The position numbers were made by a program, and so were the translations under genes. A stretch of 34,093 nt of DNA. It comes from Verrucomicrobiota bacterium. Lineage in GTDB: Bacteria > Verrucomicrobiota > Lentisphaeria > Oligosphaerales > Oligosphaeraceae. The notes below the pieces were generated by a model. It had not been told where the DNA came from, searched no databases, and worked only from the letters and a program-made list of their open reading frames with translations. Within the stretch, counting starts at the first letter, position 1, and every line of letters starts with the position of its first letter. The stretch is taken from contig JAGVUR010000045.1 in the NCBI GenBank assembly GCA_019136135.1, positions 1 to 34,093 on the forward strand, read 5' to 3'. This document shows positions 1-7,047 of this stretch, in pieces.

Positions 1-79
1 GAGGGCGCCCCGTTCGACTTGCATGCCTAATCCATGCCGCCAGCGTTCATTCTGAGCCAGGATCAAACTCTCCATCGCA
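1..79 (-). rRNA. rrs: 16S ribosomal RNA, 5' end only
   Basis: The complement of 52-71 is the universal 27F site (AGAGTTTGATCCTGGCTCAG). It is followed leftward by the conserved AACGCTGGCGGC and GGCATGCAAGTCGAACG segments of bacterial 16S. By analogy with E. coli, where this site starts near nucleotide 8, the mature 5' end lies near 79. Only about 79 bases of the gene are inside the window; the rest runs off the left edge. The GGATTAGGCATGCAAGTCGAACG variant suits Lentisphaerota and relatives, but the piece is too short for a firm placement. Confidence 0.95.
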
Positions 80-155
80 AAAATGGAAAGGCTCGCCCGG
101 AACCCCACGGGGGGCGCCGGGCCTGACCTGTTCTACTTTCAATTTCTCTAAGGGG

Positions 156-187
156 GCTCCCCCGGGCCCCGAGGGGCTGGGGGGAGC
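156..187 (-). other. GC-rich hairpin in the 16S leader
   Basis: GCTCCCCC at 156-163 pairs with GGGGGGAGC at 179-187, with further pairing of GGCCCC and GGGGC inside. It lies about 80 bases upstream of the 16S 5' end on the transcribed strand. A strong stem here could be part of the processing stalk or of the antitermination leader; which of these cannot be told from the sequence. It has no T-run, so it is not a normal intrinsic terminator. Confidence 0.5.
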
Positions 188-231
188 TTTAGATTTCTAC
201 ATAAACAATCGCATCATATTGCGCTGCTCGA

Positions 232-244
232 TTTCCAAAGAACC
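232..244 (-). promoter_or_regulatory. Possible boxA antitermination site of the rRNA leader
   Basis: Read leftward, 244-232 is GGTTCTTTGGAAA, which resembles the boxA core (TGCTCTTT-type) found in rRNA leaders. It sits between the promoter-proximal part of the leader and the GC-rich hairpin, where a Nus-factor site is expected. The match is partial and I see no clear boxC, so this is tentative. Confidence 0.3.
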
Positions 245-286
245 GCGCCGAAGAAACCGGCAAACCGGAAAAATCGGCGAGTTATT

Positions 287-314
287 AAGTTAAACCCGAA
301 ACGCGCTTTTGCAA
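287..314 (-). promoter_or_regulatory. rRNA promoter P2 (proximal)
   Basis: Reading leftward, the -35 TTGCAA is at 314-309 (TTGCAA is its own complement). A 16-base spacer and the -10 TAACTT at 292-287 follow. A G+C-rich discriminator (CTCGCCG) comes next, as is common in growth-rate-regulated stable RNA promoters. The same arrangement is repeated 107 bases upstream. The -10 is a weak match to TATAAT, so the exact hexamer boundary could be shifted. Confidence 0.55.
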
Positions 315-393
315 GCAATCGGGGAAAACTTTTTTAACTTTTTTTGTCGCAGAGCCGTTCCGAAACAGAGCCGGATTTCAGCGACGGATTAAT

Positions 394-421
394 AAGTTAC
401 ACTGCAATTACCCTTTTGCAA
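394..421 (-). promoter_or_regulatory. rRNA promoter P1 (distal)
   Basis: Reading leftward, TTGCAA at 421-416, a 16-base spacer, then TAACTT at 399-394, followed by ATTAATCCGTCGC. It matches the proximal promoter in both hexamers, in spacer length, in the AAAG just after the -35, and in the G+C-rich discriminator. Two matched copies upstream of a 16S gene strongly suggest tandem rrn promoters. Confidence 0.55.
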
Positions 422-490
422 GGCAACAAGGGGAATTTTCATGACTTTTTTGTGAATAATCTAAAAAAGCAGTTGACGCCTTATGATTGT

Positions 491-764
491 AGTGCCTTTA
501 CAAGGCACTGTACTTGGGTGGATTTCCCGCCCCAGGCTAAAAGCCTGGGGTTAAGCATCGTTAAGCGCTTACAGCGCATTGTATTATGCAAACTTGGCTT
601 GGTTCGTCCTAACTATCGTCCGTGTTGGCCCATGTCCTGGTCGCGTGGTTTGTGGGCGGCCGGTCCGCGGCAAAGACTTTGCGCCGCAGGCGCCCGACCA
701 TGCTTAACCCCGGGCTTCAACCCGGGGACAGGATGCCCCCATGCCGGGCGCCTTGTAAAGGCGC
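491..764. repeat. Array of short hairpins between the rRNA promoters and the first gene
   Basis: Six short inverted repeats lie within 275 bases: AGTGCCTT/AAGGCACT (491-509, loop TAC), CCCCAGGCT/AGCCTGGGG (530-550, loop AAA), GCGC/GCGC (565-577), GCGGCAAAG/CTTTGCGCCGC with a two-base bulge (667-687), CCCCGGG/CCCGGGG (708-727) and GCGCCTT/AAGGCGC (748-764, loop GTA). The stems differ in sequence but share size and tiny loops. This looks like a REP-type palindromic repeat cluster. The open frame across it is not gene-like. No transposase or RAYT gene is in the window. Confidence 0.6.
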
Positions 765-923
765 TACGGAAGACTGACGCATGTCAATTCACCAGCATGG
801 TGAACGGAACAAAACTTATAACCATTTGAAAATCAATCAATTTGGAACAAAATCCAGTTTCAACTGCCTCTTTATACACTAAATTAATATATGACCCTCA
901 CGGCAATAATATGTTTTTATTTC

Positions 924-951
924 TTGCAAACCGTTTCACGGCAATCATAGT
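924..951 (+). promoter_or_regulatory. Candidate promoter of the GH110-like gene
   Basis: TTGCAA at 924-929, a 16-base spacer, then CATAGT at 946-951, about 45 bases before the start codon at 996. It has the same -35 and spacing as the rRNA promoters. A 13-base imperfect direct repeat (TCACGGCAAT[A/C]AT at 898-910 and 936-948) flanks and overlaps it and could be a regulator site. The -10 match is weak. Confidence 0.35.
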
Positions 952-995
952 AGCCCGTTGATAGTACTCAACAACCGCCATCTGGAGCATACATA

Positions 996-2609
996 ATGGA
1001 ATCACCTCTCCTTGTCGCCCAAAAGCTGTCCAGCAACACCGATTACCATGGAACGGAATCGATCTACCATGTCTATCCTGGTGATTGCACGACCTACGAA
1101 GCTCGTTTCCGCCTTGCGTCTCCCAAGTTGCCCACGGCATTTTTGCTTCGCGGCCTACAGGATGTGACGCTTGACTTTGGCGGAGGAACCCTGTTGCTTC
1201 ATGGCAAGACTCAGCCATTTGTGATAGAGAACTGCCGCAATATCGTGATCAAGAACGTTGTTGTCTGCCACGACAGGCCATCCTTCACCGAACTTGAGGT
1301 CATCGAAAAGGGCGAGGACTTCATTCGCGTCAAGCACAATCCCCACCATCCATGCCGAGTCGAGGACGGCAAGCTGATACCAACTAGCGAATACTGGGAA
1401 AACACAAACCTGGATCGGACCAACATGTTCATCCAAAGTTTCGACAGTGGCACACGCGATGGATTGGGATCCCCGCTTTGCATGATCGGAAAGACCATCC
1501 ACAGGGATCCCACATTTCCATTCCACGTCAATCAGTACGTCGCATACCAGGATGGCGACACCATCATTCTAAAAGGACCAGTTTTCGATTGCTACAAGGT
1601 CGGTTGCATCCTTGCGCTGGGGCACGAGTCCAGGGACTTCTCAAGCGTACTCATCAAGGAATCTGAAAACATCACTCTCGACCACTATCGTGTCCTGAAC
1701 GGAGCAGGAATGGGAATCCTCCCGATCCATTCGAAGGACATAACACTCAACCATGTGGAATTCAAGTACGACAACGCCTCGCAAGGCATCATTTCCAACC
1801 ATGCGGACGCCATACACGCTTTCGCTTGCTCAGGACGATTTGATATCATCGACTGCATCTGCGAGGGAATGATTGACGACGCACTCAACATCCATAGCCA
1901 ATTCTATCTGCTGGATTCCTTCCAAGGAAAAACCGTGCGGCTGGAAACACGCTCGCCTGGGGTGCCGACATACTGCACCATTTTCGGAATCGGCGACAGG
2001 ATCGGCATCCATGACGGCAACACCATGGACATTGAACGCGAGTACACCATTGTCGGCAAGCGGATCATCGACAATCATTTCATGGAATTGGACCTGGACG
2101 CCCCGGTTGCAGGCCATGCGATGGGCAGCCTGGTGGAAAATCTCACTGCGCAGCCTGACATCACCATTCGCAGAAGTCGATTCGACAAGGCGAATTCCCA
2201 CCTCCGTTTCCAGAGCAGCGGGAAAATCCTGATCGAGGATTGCCGAATCGGGTTGCCGATCCTCCTGACTGGCGACGCTTCGTACTGGTACGAATCCAGC
2301 GGAATCAGGGATATGACCATAGCCAACACCTCGTTCACCTCGTACAAGGCAAGGATCCGAATCACACCGGAAATCATGCCATCTGCCCGAGAACCCTACT
2401 ACCATAAGAACATCCGAATCAAGAATTGCACCTTCGAGTCCTGCAATCCAATCGAAGCCAGCTACGCAGACAATATCGTCCTTGAAAACACCAGGCAAGC
2501 ACAAGGAAGGACGATGACACTCAAGCTGACCAATTGCGGAACGGTTCAAGCTGATGGATGCGTCATCGAAAGGCATGTCGAAACCAAACAATCCCTGCGA
2601 GTCAACTGA
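996..2609 (+). CDS. GH110-like beta-helix glycosidase (putative alpha-galactosidase)
   Basis: A 537-residue protein that reads as a right-handed parallel beta-helix, with repeated short strands of the 'NITLDH..', 'DITLNHVEF', 'ITIRRSRF' kind. The most telling part is HADAIH (269-274) followed by GMIDDALNIH (291-300). GH110 alpha-1,3-galactosidases have an Asp in the equivalent of the first motif and an Asp pair in the second, about 23 residues apart. Here D271 and D294/D295 are also 23 apart. GH110 enzymes remove terminal alpha-galactose, for example from blood-group B and related glycans. There is no signal peptide, so the protein would act in the cytoplasm unless exported otherwise. The start is supported by GGAG at 984-987, eight bases before the ATG. 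Specificity is inferred; another beta-helix glycosidase function is possible. Confidence 0.65.
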   Translation: MESPLLVAQKLSSNTDYHGTESIYHVYPGDCTTYEARFRLASPKLPTAFLLRGLQDVTLDFGGGTLLLHGKTQPFVIENCRNIVIKNVVVCHDRPSFTELEVIEKGEDFIRVKHNPHHPCRVEDGKLIPTSEYWENTNLDRTNMFIQSFDSGTRDGLGSPLCMIGKTIHRDPTFPFHVNQYVAYQDGDTIILKGPVFDCYKVGCILALGHESRDFSSVLIKESENITLDHYRVLNGAGMGILPIHSKDITLNHVEFKYDNASQGIISNHADAIHAFACSGRFDIIDCICEGMIDDALNIHSQFYLLDSFQGKTVRLETRSPGVPTYCTIFGIGDRIGIHDGNTMDIEREYTIVGKRIIDNHFMELDLDAPVAGHAMGSLVENLTAQPDITIRRSRFDKANSHLRFQSSGKILIEDCRIGLPILLTGDASYWYESSGIRDMTIANTSFTSYKARIRITPEIMPSAREPYYHKNIRIKNCTFESCNPIEASYADNIVLENTRQAQGRTMTLKLTNCGTVQADGCVIERHVETKQSLRVN

Positions 2610-2688
2610 GCGCCAAGCGACACGCAAGGACGATTGCAAACCAAAAGACATAAAAATCCAGTATAAAACAACCCAAGGATAGTTTGCC

Positions 2689-3129
2689 ATGATGCTGATG
2701 AAGGCGATCGTCGTCGGAAAACTCAAGGACAAAATGATGCAATCCCGTTGCGACGAGTATGCCAAGTGGATTGGTTCGTACGCCAAATTGGAGGTCAGGG
2801 AATTGGCCGACAGCACTCCGGAACAGGAAGGCCAGGCGATCATCAAGGAATTGGACAAAGACAGGAATGCCTACGTCGTCGTCTTGTCCGAGGAAGGCCG
2901 CGAGTTTACCACCCGGCAATTTGCGGAGCATCTTGGGCAATTGGACAGGAAAGTCATCTTCGTCATCGGCGGTCCCTACGGTCATAGTGACGCCGTAAAA
3001 CAACGCGCCAACTTGCTCTGGTCCTTGTCAAAACTGACTTTTACCCACGAATTGGCGCGTCTTCTGCTCTTCGAGCAACTGTTCCGCACGCTTAACCTGA
3101 ATGCGGGCGGACGCTATCACAACGACTAA
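2689..3129 (+). CDS. rlmH: 23S rRNA pseudouridine-1915 N3-methyltransferase RlmH
   Basis: A SPOUT-class methyltransferase that methylates N3 of pseudouridine 1915 in helix 69 of 23S rRNA on assembled ribosomes, using S-adenosylmethionine. At 146 residues it is close to the usual ~155. The SAM-binding knot is visible as VIGGPYG at 92-98, and the family C-terminal signature LSKLTFTHELARLLLFEQLFR lies at about 113-133, ending in GGRYHND. AAGGA at 2675-2679 lies nine bases before the ATG at 2689; Met codons at 2692 and 2698 are alternative starts. It is 79 bases downstream of the GH110-like gene on the same strand and may be read from the same transcript, though the functions are unrelated. Confidence 0.96.
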   Translation: MMLMKAIVVGKLKDKMMQSRCDEYAKWIGSYAKLEVRELADSTPEQEGQAIIKELDKDRNAYVVVLSEEGREFTTRQFAEHLGQLDRKVIFVIGGPYGHSDAVKQRANLLWSLSKLTFTHELARLLLFEQLFRTLNLNAGGRYHND

Positions 3130-3201
3130 GGAGCCGTTAAATAATTAAGTTACCATTTCCGGTTTCTTTTGACCGCCTTTCTCTTGTCCTGTCAGTCACA
3201 G

Positions 3202-4758
3202 TTAACGACCGTCTGCGCTGATGCCTTCAATCAAATCCCCGACAAAAACGCAGGACTCTAGTCCGACGCCAGGACCGGGAACGTCGTAATAGACGACAAA
3301 TGCCAGCTTGTTGCCATCGGGATGCCAAGCGCTCATGCCAATAAAGGTACGCATCCCATTGACCAACCGGCTCTCAACAGAACCGCGACGGTTGAAATTC
3401 GTCAATTTCTTCCATTCGCGACCATCGGAACTCATCATCCACAACTCGCTGCGCAACTCCAATTGCCAACGGCTGCCGCCGATGCCCATGTACGCAATCC
3501 GCATCCCCGTGCTTGAGCTCCAAGCGATCTTGTTACCCCTCGGCGAGTACGATGCATAACGATCCCAGACACCAGGGGAACTCGTCAGATTCTTCACTTC
3601 AGTGCCATCGGGAGACATTGTGCAAATGTCCATCATGTACCATGGTACATCCTCGTTCATCACAGCGGAAAACAGCAAAGTCTTCCCGTCAGGAGAAAAT
3701 CCATAACTCTCGTAGAAATCATGCATCTTGCCTGGTTTGAATGACTTGATTCCAGTCAACCTTGCAGAGGAACCCGAGAGATTAAATGACCCTACGAAAA
3801 GCGCACGGCCACCCCAAATCGACTGCTCGCGCCTTGCGCCGTCAGCTCCGCACCAGAACAAGTACTTCCCATCCGGAGAAAATGTCGGCATCGATACGCC
3901 ACTTGGGCGGGTCAAGGATCCATACACGCGGGTCAATTGAGTAAAATTCTTTGATTCGGAATCGGCAAACCATAGGTTGGCCTGGTGCCCAATGCTTGGA
4001 ACCGAGTTGACAAAGTCGCGAATGCCTTCGTTTTGGGCGACAAATACAATCCCTTTGCCTTCAGGATGCCAAACACCCGAACCATTGTGGAAATTCCTGC
4101 TGGAATTGGACTTTTGGGCGGAAATTTCACGAACCTCGCCACTCCTTTCAAACGGTATTTCAAGCAACTCGAAACGACGTCCCAAGCGCATCCGGTCAAC
4201 CAACAACGACTTTCCATCAGGATTAAACGCAATGCGATCTACATCCTTGAACTCATCGCCAAGCGAACGAATGTTGGTAAAAAGCAACTTGTGACTCGGC
4301 AGTTCCTCTATGATGACCTTCTCCTTGGGAGCCGCCTTCGGTGCTTCCGCCGCCTTCGGTGCTTCCGCCGCCTTCGGTGCTTCCGCCGCCTTCGGTGCTT
4401 CCGCCGCCTTCGGTGCCTCCGCCGCCTTCGGTGCCTCCGCCGCCTTCGGTGCCTCCGCCGCCTTCGGTGCCTCCGCCGCCTTCGGTGCCTCCGCCGCCTT
4501 CGGTGCCTCCGCCGCCTTCGGTGCTTCCGCCGCCTTCGGTGCTTCCGTGGCTTTCGGTGCTTCCGCCGCCTTCGGTGCTTCCGCGAGTTTCGGAGCTTCT
4601 GCGGGCTTGGTTGCTGCCGGTGCGCCGGTTGCGGGAAGCTGATCCGGTATCAGGTCATCCAAGTCATTGCCTCCAGCCGCATTCTGGGAATATGCGACAA
4701 ACGATACCAAGGTTGCCAAAAGCAACACAACCAACTTGGATTTCCATTTGAGATTCAT
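3202..4758 (-). CDS. Secreted PD40 (TolB-like) beta-propeller protein with AEAPKA repeat linker
   Basis: The start is placed at 4758 (MNLKWKSKL...). AGGAG lies in front of it and would fall inside the coding region if an ATG 15 bases upstream were used. The 518-residue product has an N-terminal signal peptide (hydrophobic stretch about 7-23, then YSQNA). It continues with an acidic segment, about 15 repeats of AEAPKA, and a C-terminal beta-propeller. Six PD40/WD40-like blades can be seen: FNPDGKSLL, WHPEGKGIV, FSPDGKYLF, FSPDGKTLL, YSPRGNKIA and WHPDGNKLA. The fold matches the periplasmic TolB propeller and its relatives, which bind proteins or sugars. The Ala/Pro/Lys/Glu linker probably spans the wall or periplasm, in the manner of TonB-type spacers. 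No catalytic residues could be recognised, so its partner is unknown. Confidence 0.75.
   Translation of the reverse strand: MNLKWKSKLVVLLLATLVSFVAYSQNAAGGNDLDDLIPDQLPATGAPAATKPAEAPKLAEAPKAAEAPKATEAPKAAEAPKAAEAPKAAEAPKAAEAPKAAEAPKAAEAPKAAEAPKAAEAPKAAEAPKAAEAPKAAEAPKAAPKEKVIIEELPSHKLLFTNIRSLGDEFKDVDRIAFNPDGKSLLVDRMRLGRRFELLEIPFERSGEVREISAQKSNSSRNFHNGSGVWHPEGKGIVFVAQNEGIRDFVNSVPSIGHQANLWFADSESKNFTQLTRVYGSLTRPSGVSMPTFSPDGKYLFWCGADGARREQSIWGGRALFVGSFNLSGSSARLTGIKSFKPGKMHDFYESYGFSPDGKTLLFSAVMNEDVPWYMMDICTMSPDGTEVKNLTSSPGVWDRYASYSPRGNKIAWSSSTGMRIAYMGIGGSRWQLELRSELWMMSSDGREWKKLTNFNRRGSVESRLVNGMRTFIGMSAWHPDGNKLAFVVYYDVPGPGVGLESCVFVGDLIEGISADGR
4335..4604 (-). repeat. 18-bp tandem repeat encoding AEAPKA
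   Basis: About 15 head-to-tail 18-bp units inside the propeller gene. Each encodes Ala-Glu-Ala-Pro-Lys-Ala on the minus strand, with divergent units at the N-terminal end (AEAPKL, TEAPKA). The Glu codon is GAG in six consecutive central units and GAA in the flanking ones, which suggests recent expansion or homogenisation of the middle. The unit contains no stop codon in several other frames, which creates long false open frames on the plus strand. Copy number probably varies between strains. Confidence 0.9.
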
Positions 4759-4848
4759 ACGCGCTCCTGCCAATTATATCTACTCGTTCCACCAGTTGAA
4801 AACCATTTGCTGACCACCTCACCCCTACAAAGTCGCTTCCTTTTGCGT

Positions 4849-4882
4849 AAAGTAAGGCGATTTGCTGAAAATGCAAATCGCC
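4849..4882 (-). promoter_or_regulatory. Palindrome overlapping a candidate promoter of the propeller gene
   Basis: GGCGATTTGC at 4856-4865 pairs perfectly with GCAAATCGCC at 4873-4882 (10-bp arms, 7-base loop). Read leftward, TTGCAT (4876-4871), 16 bases, then TACTTT (4854-4849) forms a candidate promoter about 90 bases before the start at 4758. The palindrome covers the -35 and the spacer, as an operator would. It could also be the terminator of the ceramidase-like gene that ends at 4928; the following TTACTTT is a weak T-tract. The two readings cannot be separated here. Confidence 0.45.
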
Positions 4883-4927
4883 TAATTGGTTAGGTTGATG
4901 ATTTTTCAGTACTTTTAAGAAAGCCGG

Positions 4928-6250
4928 CTACTTCAGCTCAAAGAGCTTCCTCACGTTCCTGAAATTGGCGTCGGCGACCATTTGTCCCAGTGCTGGGGTT
5001 GACCTCACCGAGACAATCGGGGTCGATTCGTAGCCGCCTCTGAGGAAGGCCTCGAAAGTTGGGATGTATCCCACGGCGTCATTGCACAGTTCTGCGATAA
5101 ACGTAAACTTGAAGGGGGACCATTTCTTGATTTCGAGTCCCCATTCCACGAAGAGTTCGCCAGGGGCGCCGCAGAACACGGCATCTCCGAACCGCATCGC
5201 TTGGATTTCGCGCTTGTCAAATCCTTCGTCGCTATAATCGTCATAGCGTTCCAGCAAGCTTTTTTCGGCTCCTCCCGGAGACGTGCTGTTGACCTTTGCC
5301 CTTGCCTGCGCCAGCCTCATCTGGACGACTGCGTCATTCTTGGGATATTTTGGCACGTCCAGGATTTCTCGGACCGTTCCGTACGCAGTTGTTTTGCTTG
5401 GGCGCGCTTTTTCGATAATCGCCATCGCCTTGCCGGCAAAAGCCCGTCCCATCTGCTCGGACTTCAGCACTCCCGAGCGTGGGAACGGATCGTTCTGGAG
5501 ATACGGGACGTGATTGATGTTGCCGCACGCGCCCTGAACATACAATACGATCAGGTCGTCGCCGTAGATCTTCTGCAACGTATCCTGCATGACGCCGGGG
5601 AAATCCGCCGATATCTTGTTTCCGGAAGTCACGTCGATATGAACCGTGTAGTTGCAGATGACCGCAAATGGCTTCGACGTAATTTCCTCCTTGAAGACGA
5701 TTCCTCCGAAGATCGGATCCGTGGGTCCCGCAGGTCCTTCGCATTTGAGCGATCCGCCGGGGCCGAACTGCTCGCTGCAATTTTCCATCCTGAAGCGCCG
5801 CACGTAAGCCAACCCCTCCTCATGCTCCGTGCCAATGCACATCAGGCATGAACGCTGGTTGGAGGCCGCCATCTCAACAGCCTTTGAAATCATCTTCGGC
5901 AACTCGGCCATGTAAGCCTCGTTGCGCTTGACGGTTCCGCCGCGACGGGGATTGGGTCCCGTGTGAGTATGTGTCGCGCATAGCATCACGTTCTCGCCGG
6001 GTATGCCTGTCGCGGCCTCGACCAGCTGGCGGACCTGCCCCGTCAACTCGGCAGTCACTGTGATCAAATCCAATGCCACCAATGCACAACGGTCTGAACC
6101 TTCACCAACGACTACCGCCTTCGCGCGCAAAGGAATGATGACACCATCAGAAATGCGTGTGTGGAAATACCCTGACAATTCCGTGCCGATAGGCGGCGTG
6201 ATGTCACTCTGACCTGCTCCAACCATCATTCGACCTAATTCTTCCGACAT
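4928..6250 (-). CDS. Ceramidase-like hydrolase (neutral/alkaline non-lysosomal ceramidase family)
   Basis: The start at 6250 (MSEELGRMM...) has AAGGAG seven bases upstream; the frame extends further but without a ribosome site. The 440-residue product begins with the family opening VGAGQSDITPPIGTELSGY. It carries the zinc-binding THTHTGP motif (H93, H95), a further His in NYTVHID and the VQGACGNINH motif. It matches the N-terminal catalytic domain of neutral ceramidase (PF04734) but lacks both a signal peptide and the C-terminal immunoglobulin-like domain. Related short proteins are common in PVC bacteria, where the true substrate is generally unknown; cleavage of N-acyl amide bonds is the family reaction. 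A paralogue lies at 26650. It may be transcribed alone, with promoters at 6342-6384. Confidence 0.8.
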   Translation of the reverse strand: MSEELGRMMVGAGQSDITPPIGTELSGYFHTRISDGVIIPLRAKAVVVGEGSDRCALVALDLITVTAELTGQVRQLVEAATGIPGENVMLCATHTHTGPNPRRGGTVKRNEAYMAELPKMISKAVEMAASNQRSCLMCIGTEHEEGLAYVRRFRMENCSEQFGPGGSLKCEGPAGPTDPIFGGIVFKEEITSKPFAVICNYTVHIDVTSGNKISADFPGVMQDTLQKIYGDDLIVLYVQGACGNINHVPYLQNDPFPRSGVLKSEQMGRAFAGKAMAIIEKARPSKTTAYGTVREILDVPKYPKNDAVVQMRLAQARAKVNSTSPGGAEKSLLERYDDYSDEGFDKREIQAMRFGDAVFCGAPGELFVEWGLEIKKWSPFKFTFIAELCNDAVGYIPTFEAFLRGGYESTPIVSVRSTPALGQMVADANFRNVRKLFELK

Positions 6251-6341
6251 GGTTCGCTCCTTGGTTGCCCCTGAATTCTTGACTGCCCGGGTGCTACATC
6301 GCACGTCCGGGTTCCGACTGAAATTATTTAAGGTTATGGAT

Positions 6342-6384
6342 ATTGTACCTGATTCAGTGTATCACGCAATCCCTTCAATTGCAA
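6342..6384 (-). promoter_or_regulatory. Candidate promoter(s) of the ceramidase-like gene
   Basis: Two overlapping matches read leftward. TTGCGT (6369-6364), 16 bases, TACAAT (6347-6342) is the better -10. TTGCAA (6384-6379), 17 bases, TACACT (6361-6356) is the alternative. Either would give a leader of roughly 85-100 bases before the ATG at 6250. Both fit the TTGC-type -35 seen elsewhere in the window. Confidence 0.4.
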
Positions 6385-6447
6385 GAAATCCGCAAACGCA
6401 AAACACGATTTGTCATCAGGCCTAACATGTCCTCCCAAGGCACAGGC

Positions 6448-6486
6448 AAAAAAAGGGCGGAAACGTATTGAGTTGCGCTTCCGCCC
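6448..6486 (-). terminator. Intrinsic terminator of the TRL lipoprotein gene
   Basis: On the minus strand GGGCGGAAGCG pairs with CGTTTCCGCCC (6455-6486) and is followed by seven T (6454-6448). It lies 36 bases past the stop codon at 6522 of the lipoprotein gene and separates that gene from the ceramidase-like gene. Confidence 0.85.
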
Positions 6487-6521
6487 AAAGGTTTTGCTGC
6501 TATTTCAGTTCCGCGCCTGCA

Positions 6522-6833
6522 TCAAGGTTCACCATAGACGATGCAGGTATAATTGGTGACGAAGAGAACGCCTTCGACCTTCCAGTCAACGTGATGGATC
6601 TTCTTGATGCCGCCTGCCTTGCAAGCTGCTTCAATGCTGGCGTCGCCCTGCGCGAGAATGCCGAGGACCGAGCGTGCAGTCGAAACACCTGTCTTCGAGT
6701 AGCTGGCCGAATCGCCAAGAGACAGGGGAATCGTGTACTCGCTGACGACAAAGCCTTCAGGCATCCTGGTCACGCAGCCAGTCATCACAACCGAAACCAA
6801 AATGGCACAAACCAATACCAACATTTTTTTCAT
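6522..6833 (-). CDS. TRL-family lipoprotein
   Basis: A 103-residue exported lipoprotein: a short signal (MKKMLVLVCA...) ends in the lipobox VMTGC with Cys20 as the lipidated residue. The rest fits the TRL family (PF13146) well, with its core of GVSTARSVLGILAQGDASIEAA followed by an AGGIKKIHHVDW stretch and a C-terminal YTCIVYGE. TRL proteins are small bacterial lipoproteins of unknown function, named for a tRNA-linked locus. AAGGAGG lies seven bases before the ATG, one of the strongest ribosome sites in the window. It is a single-gene unit with its own promoter (6902-6929), a short hairpin in the leader (GGCCTG/CAGGCC at 6874-6890) and a clear terminator. Confidence 0.85.
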   Translation of the reverse strand: MKKMLVLVCAILVSVVMTGCVTRMPEGFVVSEYTIPLSLGDSASYSKTGVSTARSVLGILAQGDASIEAACKAGGIKKIHHVDWKVEGVLFVTNYTCIVYGEP

Positions 6834-6901
6834 CGCATCAACCTCCTTAATATATTTAGATTTCTTGATTTACGGCCTGAACCCCAGGCCAAACTCAATA
6901 A

Positions 6902-6929
6902 AATGTACTAGACCATCGCGCAAAAGCAA
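6902..6929 (-). promoter_or_regulatory. Candidate promoter of the TRL lipoprotein gene
   Basis: Read leftward: TTGCTT (6929-6924), 16 bases, TACATT (6907-6902), about 70 bases before the start codon at 6833. It sits back to back with a rightward promoter at 6948-6976. Confidence 0.4.
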
Positions 6930-6947
6930 GCTAAAAACATTTTTTTC

Positions 6948-6976
6948 TTGCCAAATAATAAACATCAATTTATATT
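6948..6976 (+). promoter_or_regulatory. Candidate promoter of the sugar isomerase gene
   Basis: TTGCCA at 6948-6953, a 17-base spacer, TATATT at 6971-6976, about 70 bases before the ATG at 7048, in an A+T-rich stretch. It is divergent from the TRL promoter. Confidence 0.45.
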
Positions 6977-7047
6977 GGAAATGTTATTAAAAGCAAATAC
7001 TTTTAAAGTTCGCATATGAGTATCAACAATCAAACTAGGGAGCGACT

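Noticed and set aside
344..829. Open frame of 161 codons in front of the GH110-like gene
   Set aside because: It covers the rRNA promoter P1 and the hairpin array, starts without an ATG-type signal or ribosome site, and its product is low-complexity translation of palindromes.
655..890. Sulfatase-activating formylglycine-generating enzyme for the kinase C-terminus (residue range given)
   Set aside because: The fold motifs are present, but the catalytic Cys pair is not evident. A binding role is more likely, so I did not call it an FGE.
1830..2858. 342-codon open frame opposite the GH110-like gene and the start of rlmH
   Set aside because: It crosses two real genes and an intergenic gap on the opposite strand and shows no domain.
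3985..4893. Repeat-rich plus-strand frames across the AEAPKA region (also 4310-4642 and 4341-4751)
   Set aside because: They exist only because the 18-bp unit has no stops in those frames. The minus-strand gene has a signal peptide, a ribosome site and a propeller.
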